A DNA stretch of 22,122 bases from assembly GCA_011523725.1 (NCBI GenBank), contig WTGD01000065.1, forward strand, positions 1-22,122, given 5' to 3'. Origin of the DNA: Nitrospinota bacterium. GTDB taxonomy: Bacteria; UBA8248. The notes beneath the pieces were generated by a model. It made no database searches and was not told where the DNA came from. It was given only the letters and a program-made list of their open reading frames with translations. Below are positions 7,777 through 15,197 of the stretch, piece by piece; the first letter of the stretch is position 1, and each line of letters opens with the position of its first letter. The position numbers and the translations under genes were made by a program.

Positions 7777-7800
7777 GGGCGGTTCGCGAACCGCCCCTAC
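7773..7800. repeat. REP-like palindrome, GGCGG arm type, supplying stop codons to both flanking genes
   Basis: This perfect 28-bp palindrome has GTAGGGGCGGT arms around TCGCGA. The TAG in the left arm is the stop codon of the plus-strand antitoxin (7774-7776). The symmetric TAG in the right arm, read on the minus strand (7799-7797), is the stop of the DUF429-like gene. Its core is repeated at 21228-21247. Confidence 0.9.
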
Positions 7801-8724
7801 AAAGGCTGGCCCAGCGCCTCGCGGAGCGCCTCTTCATGGCCGAGGCCGAGAATCCATGCTTCCTCGGTTTCGACGATATGGCGCTCTTCCGCGTCGAGAA
7901 AAGGTGCACCCTCGAACAGGGGGGAAAGTCCGTCCAGAGCGTCCAGCCGGGCGAAGGCTTCGGCATTCACGCGAACCTGGGCGGCATCCGGTATCTCGCC
8001 CTCACCCTTACGCTCTTCAATCTCTTTCCTGAGAAGGGAAGGGTAGATTTCGGCGACAACGGCGTGGGCTTCAGGCGCGCGCAATCCGGTCTCGAAGGGC
8101 CAGACGGCGAGGCGGCCTTTCATGCGCGGATGCTCGATGAGGCGCTTGATGGCGGGGAGGCCCAGGAGTACCTGAGAGCCGACGGAGCCTGCGTAGGCCA
8201 GTTGCCAGACAGTCTTGGCGCCCGTGGCTTGGGAATCGGCGATGCGGCGCTCGGGCGGATGAGTTTCACGTTCCGTGCGGCGCGATTCGCGTGTCGGCAC
8301 TTCCGGGTATCGCCAGCTTCCCGGACGGCCCCAGAACGGGCCGATTCCCGGATAGTTTCGGTTGATTTTCTCCGCGACTTCGTAGCGATTGTTGTCGTTG
8401 TCCGCGGTGTCCTCGATGCGGGACGCCAGCCAGTCCCAAAGCGCCAGGGCCGAGGCCTCACCGGTGAGGTGCGCCGCTACTCCGGAGGGGTAGCCGAAGG
8501 GAAAATCGAAGCCGATCAACACCCGGCGGTCGGCGTCGAGTTCCTTCTCGATTACGGTGGCAAGCTGCTCTACCGCGTCATGGCGGGTGCGGGCATAGGC
8601 GGGTTCGCCCACTATGCCGTCACGTGCGACAGCCCACCAGATGGCGTCTTTCGTCTGCCGCTCGGGGCTCGGCTTAGAGCGCGCCGACCAGTCGACGATG
8701 ACGTGTGTGTGGAAGATGGTTCAT
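7797..8724 (-). pseudogene. DUF429-like (RNase H-fold) gene with N-terminal frameshift in a CA repeat
   Basis: From the GTG at 8612 the frame encodes 271 aa with IGFDFPFGYPSGVA, an Asp-containing motif typical of DUF429-like proteins of unknown function. The homologous-looking frame continues upstream to about 8720. There it encodes VIVDWSARSKPSP, the expected first strand with a conserved Asp, but it has no start codon and runs into TGA at 8723-8721. An ATG at 8724 with GGGGG just before it is out of frame by one base. Between them lies a (CA)4 tract at about 8703-8711. One extra CA unit would join the two frames into MNHLPHTHVIVDWS. The gene is therefore a slipped pseudogene, a phase-variable gene, a sequence error, or expressed only from the internal GTG. 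Its stop lies in the shared palindrome at 7773. Confidence 0.62.
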
Positions 8725-8746
8725 TTCCCCCTTTGTGCGATTCTAA

Positions 8747-8919
8747 TCACTCCCCCCTTGAGGGGGAGTCGATGAGGTGAGGGTGTAAACCCGAAACCGA
8801 ATCGGTGAGGGGAGTTTTTCCTGTGGCATATCCCCCCACCACATCGGCCTTCGCACAAACCGCTCGGCCTCTGTCGGTCTTCCCGAGGGGAAAGACCGAC
8901 CCCCTCAAGGGGGGAGTGA
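8747..8919. repeat. Dispersed inverted-repeat element, family A (full copy)
   Basis: The 173-bp element starts TCACTCCCCCCTTGAGG and ends with the reverse complement (CCTCAAGGGGGGAGTGA). The interior holds further GC-rich inverted segments, such as GGTCTTTCCCC against its partner at about 8877-8898. No reading frame resembling a transposase is present. It matches the element at 12753-12903 and the partial copy at 1-60. Confidence 0.82.
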
Positions 8920-9158
8920 ATTTCTCTCTCCCCGGGCGGATTTGACTCTCAAAGGTTAGTTTCTGATTTGTGTAAACCCGAAACCGAATCGGTGAGGGGA
9001 GTTTTTCCTGTGGCATATCCCCCCACCACATCGGCCTTCGCACAAACCGCTCGGCCTCTGTCGGTCTTCCCGAGGGGAAAGACCGACCCCCTCAAGGGGG
9101 GAGTGAATTTCTCTCTCCCCGGGCGGATTTGACTCTCAAAGGTTAGTTTCTGATTTGT
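8783..9158. repeat. Perfect 187-bp tandem duplication
   Basis: Bases 8783-8969 and 8970-9156 are identical as far as I can read, with two further shared bases (GT) at the junctions. Each copy covers most of the family A element plus about 50 bp of its right flank (through GGTTAGTTTCTGATTTG). No mismatches were found between copies, implying a recent event or an assembly artefact. Confidence 0.93.
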
Positions 9159-9172
9159 TTGCCATCCTTCAA

Positions 9173-9239
9173 GGGACAGGTCGCGACCTGTCCCTACAAT
9201 AGAAACCACGGGGCCGGGACAGGCACGGGGGCCTGTCCC
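9173..9239. repeat. Two adjacent REP-like hairpins
   Basis: Bases 9173-9194 form a perfect palindrome with GGGACAGG arms and a TCGCGA core. Bases 9216-9239 form a second hairpin with 9-bp arms (GGGACAGGC) and a different loop. Both are followed by CTACAA. They lie just past the 3' end of the hydrolase gene at 9272 and could act in termination or mRNA 3'-end stabilisation. Confidence 0.8.
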
Positions 9240-9271
9240 TACAAGAAATTCTGCGTCGGGCGAGCCTTTCC

Positions 9272-10447
9272 CTACCCGCAGAGTTTCTCCTGGAGCCAGT
9301 CGAACATGTAGGTCGCGCCGATGGCGTAGTTGTCGCGCTGGCAGTGCTGGGAGCCGCCCTCTTTTACGGTGAATACCTTGAGCGTCTTGTCCTTGGAGCC
9401 CACGGCGTTATAAAGCGCCTTGGCGTCTCTGAGCGGAATCTGCTTGTCGTCCGCCCCGTGCGTGACGAGGAAGGGGCACCGCATGTTCTGCACCACGCCG
9501 TCGAGCCGGAAACCCTCGAGCTTGACCAGGGCGTCGTCGAGCGAATCCGCGTTCAGGATCCACTGGATGTGATGGCCCGGTACGGAGAGTTCCGCCTTGA
9601 ACGATGCCTCGATGCGCTTTTTCCAGGTGGCGTAGTAGTCCCAGATCGCTCCCCAGGCGAGGCACGCCTTATATCTATGCTCCAGGCTGGCGATGCGCGG
9701 CGCGTAGTAGCCGCCCAGGCTGATGGCCATGACGCCGGCGTTCTTGGCGTCGACGTCGTTTCTGGTTTCGAGATAATCGAGCGCGGCCGAACCCGCGACC
9801 TCGTAGTCGGGCCGCAGGTAGATGTTGCGCAGGCGGATGGCCTCGCCCGTGCCGGGACCGTCCATGATCAGGCAGCTCATGCCCCGGCGCACCAGATCCT
9901 CCACGCCGCGCGTGAACTGGAGCTCCTTGGTCACGTCCAGCCCGTCGAAAAAGACCACGACGGGGGGCTTTCTCTTCCGCGTGTTCTCCGCGTGCACGAG
10001 ATAGCCGGGGAGCTTCTTTCTGCCCTCGAAGGGGACTTCCACGGCCTCGATCCGGGGCCTGTCCGTCAGGCGCACGAAGCGGCGGAAGGTGTCGAGCGAT
10101 TTCTTGAACGTGGCGACCGCCCGCTTGTCCTTGGGCGTGCGGAAGCGCTCGCCCATCTGGTAGTAGCAGGTGGCGCGCTTGTAGTGGGAGGCGGCGGAGA
10201 GGTTTTGCTTCTTGCGCTCGGCGGCGCGGCCCAGATCGCGCACGGTGTCGCCCATGCGGTCCCACTCGCGGAACCACAGGTTGTCGTCGCCGAGCTTCTT
10301 GTAGAGGCGGCGGCAGACCTTGTCGACTTCGCCGATCTCGGTTCCGCCCCACTGCGCGCTCGACACCATGCCGCAGATGGCGGCCGACCAGCGGTAGTCC
10401 TCGGGAAAGTAGGTGAACCAGTTCGTGTTCGCGGGTGCTTCGGGCAT
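9272..10447 (-). CDS. Alpha/beta hydrolase, paralogue of the 5954-7138 gene
   Basis: The 391-aa protein aligns end to end with the hydrolase at 5954-7138. Shared blocks include GVMAISLGGYYAPR, KACxAWGAIWDY and LDGVVQNMRCPFL. The Ser nucleophile is S243, the Asp lies in GADDKQIP (D333 or D334) and the His in SQHCQ (H368), so it should be active. The N-terminal 130-residue region (FTYFPEDYRWSA...) is conserved too. I chose the ATG at 10447 over the longer frame to 10576. It has a perfect AGGAGG 6 nt upstream, and the extra 43 residues have no counterpart in the paralogue. It is transcribed divergently from the M20 peptidase gene (gap 176 bp). Two paralogues bracketing repeats and a broken gene suggest an old duplication later split. 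Confidence 0.87.
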   Translation of the reverse strand: MPEAPANTNWFTYFPEDYRWSAAICGMVSSAQWGGTEIGEVDKVCRRLYKKLGDDNLWFREWDRMGDTVRDLGRAAERKKQNLSAASHYKRATCYYQMGERFRTPKDKRAVATFKKSLDTFRRFVRLTDRPRIEAVEVPFEGRKKLPGYLVHAENTRKRKPPVVVFFDGLDVTKELQFTRGVEDLVRRGMSCLIMDGPGTGEAIRLRNIYLRPDYEVAGSAALDYLETRNDVDAKNAGVMAISLGGYYAPRIASLEHRYKACLAWGAIWDYYATWKKRIEASFKAELSVPGHHIQWILNADSLDDALVKLEGFRLDGVVQNMRCPFLVTHGADDKQIPLRDAKALYNAVGSKDKTLKVFTVKEGGSQHCQRDNYAIGATYMFDWLQEKLCG

Positions 10448-10623
10448 GAAGAGCCTCCTTTGGGCCGCATCCGGCACGCGCCGGAGCGAATGGACGCCCG
10501 GGTCCGAGTCGCGCGGATGCGGGTTTTCGGGTTGAATGTAAACGCCGGGGATCATATCTTTGTTCCACGCCGACAATCAAACCGACAGGCCGACCGCTGG
10601 CGATTTGCGAAAAGGAGTGTGCG

Positions 10624-11988
10624 ATGAGCGAGGGGAAAGACTTCCAGAAAGTGCTGGACTACATCGATGCGAATGCGGAGCGCACCGTGGCGGATCTTCA
10701 GGAACTCTGCCGCCAGCCGAGCATCTCGACGACCAACGTCGGGATCAGGGAGATGGCGGCCCTGCTCGAAGCCCGCGTGTCGCGCTCGGGACTCGAGACG
10801 ACGCTCCATGAGACGGGTGGCAACCCGATTCTCACGGCAACGCTTGCGGGCGGAGGCGACAAGACGCTCCTTTTCTACAACCACTACGACGTGCAGCCCG
10901 CCGAGCCGCTCTCCGAGTGGGACACCCCGCCGTTCGAGGCACATATCGTGGACGGCGCCGTCATCGCGCGCGGGGCCACGGACAACAAGGGCAACATCAT
11001 GAGCCGCCTGGCGGCGTTCGAGGCGTTTCTGGCGGTGCGCGGCGAGCTGCCGTGTTCGGTCAAGTACATCATCGAGGGGGAAGAAGAGGTGGGAAGTCCC
11101 TCGCTCGAGCCATTCGTGAAGGAAAACGCGGACCTGCTCGCCGCGGACGGCTGCGTCTGGGAGGACAACACCACGCGGGTGGACATCCCCGTGCTCTCGC
11201 TCGGCAACAAGGGGCTTTGCTACATGGAGCTCACCTGCCGGACGGCGAACGTGGATTTCCACAGCTCGAACGCCCAGATATACGAGAACGCCGCCTGGCG
11301 GATGACGTGGGCGCTCTCGACCATGAAGGACCGCGACGAGAACGTGCTGGTGGAAGGATTCTACGACGACGTGCTGCCCGTCACCGAAATCGAGGACGAG
11401 CTCATCCGCCGCATCAAACCCTACAACGGGGCCGAACGGGTCGAGAAGTTCGAGCTTCGGGGGTTCCTCCTCGACATGAAGGACGAGGACCTCCCCCGCC
11501 GCCACCTCGCGAACCCCACCTTCAACATCGCCGGTTTCGACGGCGGCTACACCGGCGAGGGGGTGAAGACCATCGTCTCCGCCCGCGCAAGGGCCAAGAT
11601 AGACTGCCGCCTCGTGCCGAACCAGGACCCGTACAAAATCAGGGACTGCGTGCGCGCGCACCTGGACAGGCACGGCTTCGAGGACATCGGCGTGGAGCTT
11701 CTGTTCACCTCCTACCCGGCGAAGAGCGACCCCGAGGCCGACATCGTCAAGGCGTGCAACGCGGCGGCGCAGAGGCTCTACGGCCAGGACGCCATCATCA
11801 ACCCGTTCGGGAACGGCAGCACGCCGACGTATATCGTCTTGAAGCATCTGGGGATTCCGCTCTCCTCCACCGGCGTGGGCCGCATCACCTCGCGCACGCA
11901 CAGCGCGAACGAGAACCTGAAAATCGAGGACCTGATAGACGGGGCCAGGTGGATGGCCGCCATCTGCGAGGAGTTCAGCGGGTTGTAG
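10624..11988 (+). CDS. M20-family metallopeptidase (dipeptidase/deacylase type)
   Basis: The 454-aa protein has the usual M20 layout. First metal and catalytic motif: YNHYDVQPAEP, H87 and D89. Bridging Asp: GATDNKG, D120. Catalytic Glu and metal Glu: EGEEEVGS, around 151-158. The last His is in THSANEN (H426). The dimerisation/lid insert lies between about 190 and 370. The family hydrolyses dipeptides, acyl-amino acids or carbamoyl amino acids with two Zn ions in the cytoplasm; the closest match by motif is the CNDP/ArgE-like dipeptidase group. AAGGAG lies about 8 nt before the ATG. It is followed after 69 bp by the cupin gene on the same strand, so the two may share a transcript. Confidence 0.93.
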   Translation: MSEGKDFQKVLDYIDANAERTVADLQELCRQPSISTTNVGIREMAALLEARVSRSGLETTLHETGGNPILTATLAGGGDKTLLFYNHYDVQPAEPLSEWDTPPFEAHIVDGAVIARGATDNKGNIMSRLAAFEAFLAVRGELPCSVKYIIEGEEEVGSPSLEPFVKENADLLAADGCVWEDNTTRVDIPVLSLGNKGLCYMELTCRTANVDFHSSNAQIYENAAWRMTWALSTMKDRDENVLVEGFYDDVLPVTEIEDELIRRIKPYNGAERVEKFELRGFLLDMKDEDLPRRHLANPTFNIAGFDGGYTGEGVKTIVSARARAKIDCRLVPNQDPYKIRDCVRAHLDRHGFEDIGVELLFTSYPAKSDPEADIVKACNAAAQRLYGQDAIINPFGNGSTPTYIVLKHLGIPLSSTGVGRITSRTHSANENLKIEDLIDGARWMAAICEEFSGL

Positions 11989-12057
11989 CGAGTGTTCATC
12001 GGGGCCGCGACTGCGCGCCCTTTGTTAGTGTGTGAGTCATAAACACAGGAGAAGAAG

Positions 12058-12453
12058 ATGCACGTTTTCGATCTGGAGAAGGAAAAGGAATTCAGCACCG
12101 AAAAGCACGTGGAGAAGATTCTGGGCCGCTACGAGGAGGGCGACGTGACGGTGGCCTGCTGGGAACCCGGCCAGGTGAGTCCCTACCACTGCCACCCCTA
12201 TGCGACGGAGATTTATTTCTGCTACAAGGGCGGCGGCAGGATGAAGACCCCCACCGGCGAGGTCGACGTCATCCCCGGCTCGTTCATCGTTCATCCCCCG
12301 GGCGAGCTGCACGAGTACACCAACGGCTCGGAGCGCACGCTCCTCTACCGGGTGCGCTACGGGGGAGACAAGGTCTCGCGCCACAAGGAATGGCCCACCA
12401 ATCCGAACTGGAAGGCCCGGCCCGAGGACGAAGAGTATTTCAAGGGCGAATAG
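12058..12453 (+). CDS. Single-domain cupin protein
   Basis: The 131-aa protein carries both cupin motifs. Motif 1 is HCHPYATEIYFCYKGGGRM (H44, H46, E51). Motif 2 is PGSFIVHPPGELHEYTN with H85. Together these give a 3-His/1-Glu metal site. Proteins of this size are metal-binding isomerases, dioxygenases or sugar/organic-acid binding proteins; nothing in the sequence narrows this further. AGGAGAAG lies just before the ATG. The gene follows the M20 peptidase on the same strand and may help process the same substrate, but this is inference from position only. Confidence 0.88.
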   Translation: MHVFDLEKEKEFSTEKHVEKILGRYEEGDVTVACWEPGQVSPYHCHPYATEIYFCYKGGGRMKTPTGEVDVIPGSFIVHPPGELHEYTNGSERTLLYRVRYGGDKVSRHKEWPTNPNWKARPEDEEYFKGE

Positions 12454-12555
12454 AGAGTTTTCACCGTCGGGTTTTCATGGTGTCTGATATCGGTTTCAAA
12501 ATGATGTCGGGGCGATTCGCGAAGCGACCTCCCCGGAGAAGCGGGCTGGAAAAGC

Positions 12556-12624
12556 AACCCCCCCAACCCCCCTTGTCAGGGGGGTAAGAAAAAAAGCCCC
12601 CCTGACAAGGGGGGTTGGGGGGTT
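12556..12624. repeat. Dispersed palindrome, family B (double hairpin)
   Basis: This near-perfect 69-bp palindrome has arms made of C-runs and G-runs (AACCCCCC, AACCCCCCTTGTCAGGGGGG) separated by an A-rich centre (12585-12596). One extra C in the left arm is the only asymmetry noted. Each arm can itself fold (CCCCCC TTGTCA GGGGGG). A related, more diverged copy is at 15198-15308. Confidence 0.82.
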
Positions 12625-12656
12625 AATCTCCTGACGAAAGACAAAAGGCATAAAAT

Positions 12657-12683
12657 GGATTCCGGCTTCCGCCGGAATGACGG
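12657..12683. repeat. Dispersed hairpin of the ATTCCGGC/GCCGGAAT type
   Basis: A perfect 8-bp stem (ATTCCGGC, loop TTCC, GCCGGAAT) is followed by GACGG. The same unit is found at 21927 and 22034 in the window. This type of GTCATTCC-containing dispersed repeat is widespread in bacterial genomes. Confidence 0.75.
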
Positions 12684-12752
12684 CAATCTTGCCAATCCAG
12701 GGTTTTTCAGCAGTCCCTTGAGGGTTGTCGGCAACTGATGAAGAAGGAAGAA

Positions 12753-12903
12753 TCACTCCCCCCTTGAGGGGGAGTCAACGAGGCAAGGGCGAAGCCCGCA
12801 GGCGAGTTGGTGGGGGGACATGCCACAGAAAAATCTCCCCCCACCGATTCAGCCTTCGCATAAAACGCTCGGCTTCATCGACTCCCCCTCAAGGGGGGAG
12901 TGA
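12753..12903. repeat. Dispersed inverted-repeat element, family A (full copy)
   Basis: The 151-bp element has perfect 24-bp terminal inverted repeats at 12753-12776 and 12880-12903, beginning TCACTCCCCCCTTGAGG. The interior is shorter than, and diverged from, the 8747 copy, but keeps CCCCCCACC, the CAGCCTTCGCA/CGGCCTTCGCA segment and CGCTCGGC. It encodes nothing recognisable. MITE-like behaviour is possible, but no clear target duplication is seen. Confidence 0.85.
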
Positions 12904-12952
12904 ATTTCTTCTCTACTCGGTCGGGTTCGACCCCCAACCCCGGAGCGCGCCC

Positions 12953-13741
12953 GTGAGCGGCACGATGGATTTCGACGAGGACGCCTCGCGCCAGGCCGAA
13001 ATCATGTACCTGACGCCGGACTTGACCGAGGTCAGACGCCGGACGATAGAGGCGCTCGGTCTCACCCCCGGCGCGCGCGTTCTGGACGTGGGTTCCGGCC
13101 CCGGCCTGTTCGCCGATGAAATGGCGCGGTTGGTCGGCCCGACGGGTTTCGTGCGCGGCGTGGACTTGAGCGAGTCGATGATCGGGCTCGCCCGGACGCG
13201 CTGCGCCGACAAGCCCTGGGTCGACTTTCAAATCGCAGACGCCGTTTCACTCCCGCTCGAAGACGGCGGTTTCGACGCCTGCGTGAGCGTGCAGACGCTC
13301 GAGTTCGTGGCGGACGTGGATGCGGCATTGCGCGAGATGCACCGCGTCCTGAAGCCCGGCGGACGACTCGCGGTGAGCGACGCCGACTGGGGCGCCACGA
13401 CGTGGCGCTGTGAGGATGCGGCGCTCTGCGAGCGGGTGATGAATGGCTGGTTGCAGGGCTTCGCCCACCTGAGGCTGCCGCTCACGCTCAAGTCCAGTAT
13501 CGAGGCGGCGGGCTTCGTCGATGTTTCCGCCCGCGCGATTCCCGTTCTCAACACCGCCTGCGAACCCGAGAGCTTCAGTTTTCAGTTCATTCGCCAGCTT
13601 CAGGGCGTCGTCCCCGCCAGAACGAACCTGACGCAAGAGGAAGTAGACGCATGGGCGAGTGAATTGCGCGGCCTGGACGAGCGGGGCGCATATTTCTTCT
13701 CGCAGACGAGATACCTGTTCACGGCGGACAAGCCGCTCTGA
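12953..13741 (+). CDS. Class I SAM-dependent methyltransferase (UbiE/Methyltransf_11 type)
   Basis: The protein is 262 aa from the GTG at 12953, with motif I VLDVGSGPG at about 43-51. GVDLSESM (69-76) ends beta2, ADAVSLPLEDGGFDACVS is motif II/III, and LREMHRVLKPGGRL is the usual post-motif. It should transfer a methyl group from SAM to a small molecule; the substrate is unknown. The C-terminal third (INFxxFI-like FSFQFIRQLQGVV) may form a substrate lid. The GTG has GGAG 7 nt upstream; an ATG at 12965 is an alternative. The open frame continues upstream to 12725 but crosses the repeat element at 12753-12903, so the longer start is unlikely. It is convergent with the membrane-protein gene, which ends 7 bp away. 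Confidence 0.88.
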   Translation: MSGTMDFDEDASRQAEIMYLTPDLTEVRRRTIEALGLTPGARVLDVGSGPGLFADEMARLVGPTGFVRGVDLSESMIGLARTRCADKPWVDFQIADAVSLPLEDGGFDACVSVQTLEFVADVDAALREMHRVLKPGGRLAVSDADWGATTWRCEDAALCERVMNGWLQGFAHLRLPLTLKSSIEAAGFVDVSARAIPVLNTACEPESFSFQFIRQLQGVVPARTNLTQEEVDAWASELRGLDERGAYFFSQTRYLFTADKPL

Positions 13742-13748
13742 GTGAAGA

Positions 13749-14465
13749 CTAACCCTCTTTCGATTTGATCTTCTTGTAGACCACGGGGATGAGCGAGAGA
13801 ACGGCGAGCCCCACGAGCGCGATGAGGACCTGGGGCGTCAGGATGCCCCTGGCGGAGAACTCGCCCCCCGCCTCGAAAATGCTGCCGAGCCCCGCACCCA
13901 CCGAGGCGAATACGAACGAGCCGGGAATGATGCCGAAGAACGTGCCGATGACGTAGACGCTCAGGGACACCCCCAGGAACGCGGGCACCAGGTTCACAAC
14001 GAAAAAGGGGAACAGGGGAACCAGCCTTAAAACCAGCAGGTAGCTCAGCGCGTTTTCCTGAAAACCCTCTTCCATCTTCTGGAGCCAGGGGCCGGCCTTG
14101 GCGCGCAGGGGGTCTCCGAGCGAGGTCTTGGCCGCGATGAAGAGAACGGTCGCCCCCACCGTCGCGCCCACGACGATGTAGAGCGCGCCCCAGACGGTCC
14201 CGAACAGGAAGCCCCCCGTGATGCTCATCACCAGGCCGCCGGGGAGGGAGAATATCGTCACCGCCGCATAGGCGAGCATGTAGGCGATGACGGCGAGCGC
14301 GCCGTTATCGTGCACCCACCCTTTAAGGAGGCCCTGGTTCTCCCGCAGGGTCTCGAAGGTGAGGTAGCGGCCCAGCCCCGAGTAGAAGAAGGCGGCGAGC
14401 ACGAGGACGAGCGCCAGCGGGATGATGAAGTTCTTGTACGAGAGTTTTTTTTCGGATTCACTCAT
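13749..14465 (-). CDS. TVP38/TMEM64 family membrane protein (SNARE-associated/DedA-like)
   Basis: The 238-aa protein has an N-terminal membrane segment (about 12-30) and several further hydrophobic segments. The family signature is GGFLFGTVWGALYIVVGATVG followed by RLVPLFPFFVVNLVPAFLGV, and a basic tail (YKKIKSKEG) closes it. It is expected in the cytoplasmic membrane. The family is linked to lipid or selenite transport and membrane homeostasis, but the exact role is unknown. I chose the ATG at 14465; the frame is open to 15317, but the upstream part is antisense to the DoxX gene and low in family similarity. The Shine-Dalgarno site is weak. It is divergent from the DoxX gene (gap 207 bp). 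Confidence 0.88.
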   Translation of the reverse strand: MSESEKKLSYKNFIIPLALVLVLAAFFYSGLGRYLTFETLRENQGLLKGWVHDNGALAVIAYMLAYAAVTIFSLPGGLVMSITGGFLFGTVWGALYIVVGATVGATVLFIAAKTSLGDPLRAKAGPWLQKMEEGFQENALSYLLVLRLVPLFPFFVVNLVPAFLGVSLSVYVIGTFFGIIPGSFVFASVGAGLGSIFEAGGEFSARGILTPQVLIALVGLAVLSLIPVVYKKIKSKEG

Positions 14466-14672
14466 TTTCGGATGGCTGCTTTCCAGGTTTTGGGTGGCGA
14501 CGCCAGGGGAGGCTGCTGCTCCACATGGCTCGCGGCTCGGCGCACGGCCTGCGCCGCGTTTTGCTTCTATCACATTTCGCGCGCGGGTCAAATGGTCCCG
14601 TCTTGATAAAAGGGTGGCGATATTTGCGCATTTGCGCGAAAATAAGTCATCGCAATGATTGGGGAAGAGTCG

Positions 14673-15137
14673 ATGAACCGAAGATTGAGGCCGTACCAGA
14701 CATACGGGATCGCCTTGCTTCGCGTCTCTCTGGGCGTCTACTACGTGCTTCATGGCTATTACGGCTGGCTGGTGATCGGCGTGGAGCGCTTCGCCGCCCT
14801 GAACGCATCGATGGGAATCCCTCTGCCCGCCATCAGCGCGTGGGCCGTCGTGCTGGGTCACCTGGTCGGCGGGGCGCTCCTCGTCATCGGGCTCTACGCC
14901 CGCCTGGGCGCCTTGATGAACATTCCCATCATGGCCGGCGCGGCCTTGCTGGTGCATATCGACCAGGGTTTTTTCATGCACGGGATCGTCACGAACCCCG
15001 CGACCGGCGCCGCCGTCGCCGGCGGTTATGAATACTCGCTCTTCCTCCTCCTCGCCACGACCGCCATCCTCCTCCTGGGAGGCGGCCCCCTGTCCGTCGA
15101 CGCCCTGACGAGAAACAGAATGCGGATGGGGGAGTGA
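14673..15137 (+). CDS. DoxX-family membrane protein
   Basis: The 154-aa protein has four hydrophobic segments. It shows the DoxX pattern: LLRVSLGVYYVLHGYYG near the start, then LGHLVGGALLVIGLYARLGALMNIPIMAGAALLVH, and EYSLFLLLATTAILLLGGG before a short tail. DoxX proteins are small inner-membrane proteins associated with quinol- or thiosulfate-related redox or with stress tolerance; many have no assigned role. The ATG at 14673 follows GGGGAAG by about 6 nt. An ATG six codons earlier (14655) is possible but has no clear ribosome site. Confidence 0.87.
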   Translation: MNRRLRPYQTYGIALLRVSLGVYYVLHGYYGWLVIGVERFAALNASMGIPLPAISAWAVVLGHLVGGALLVIGLYARLGALMNIPIMAGAALLVHIDQGFFMHGIVTNPATGAAVAGGYEYSLFLLLATTAILLLGGGPLSVDALTRNRMRMGE

Positions 15138-15197
15138 GTTTTTTGGGGGGAGCATCTGTTTTCCCGACAATCTTTCGCCCCGCTCCGTCTTAAAGGC

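Noticed and set aside
7491..8780. 429-codon plus-strand frame across the antitoxin and DUF429-like gene
   Set aside because: It is antisense to the DUF429-like gene and out of frame with the antitoxin; it shows no domain.
8747..9158. CRISPR array
   Set aside because: There are only two copies of a 187-bp unit without spacers; it is a tandem duplication, not a repeat-spacer array.
10448..10576. 43-residue N-terminal extension of the second hydrolase
   Set aside because: The paralogue lacks it, and a perfect AGGAGG precedes the ATG at 10447.
12725..12952. N-terminal extension of the methyltransferase
   Set aside because: The extension is translated from a dispersed repeat element (12753-12903). 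A GTG with a good ribosome site lies at 12953, just before the conserved part.
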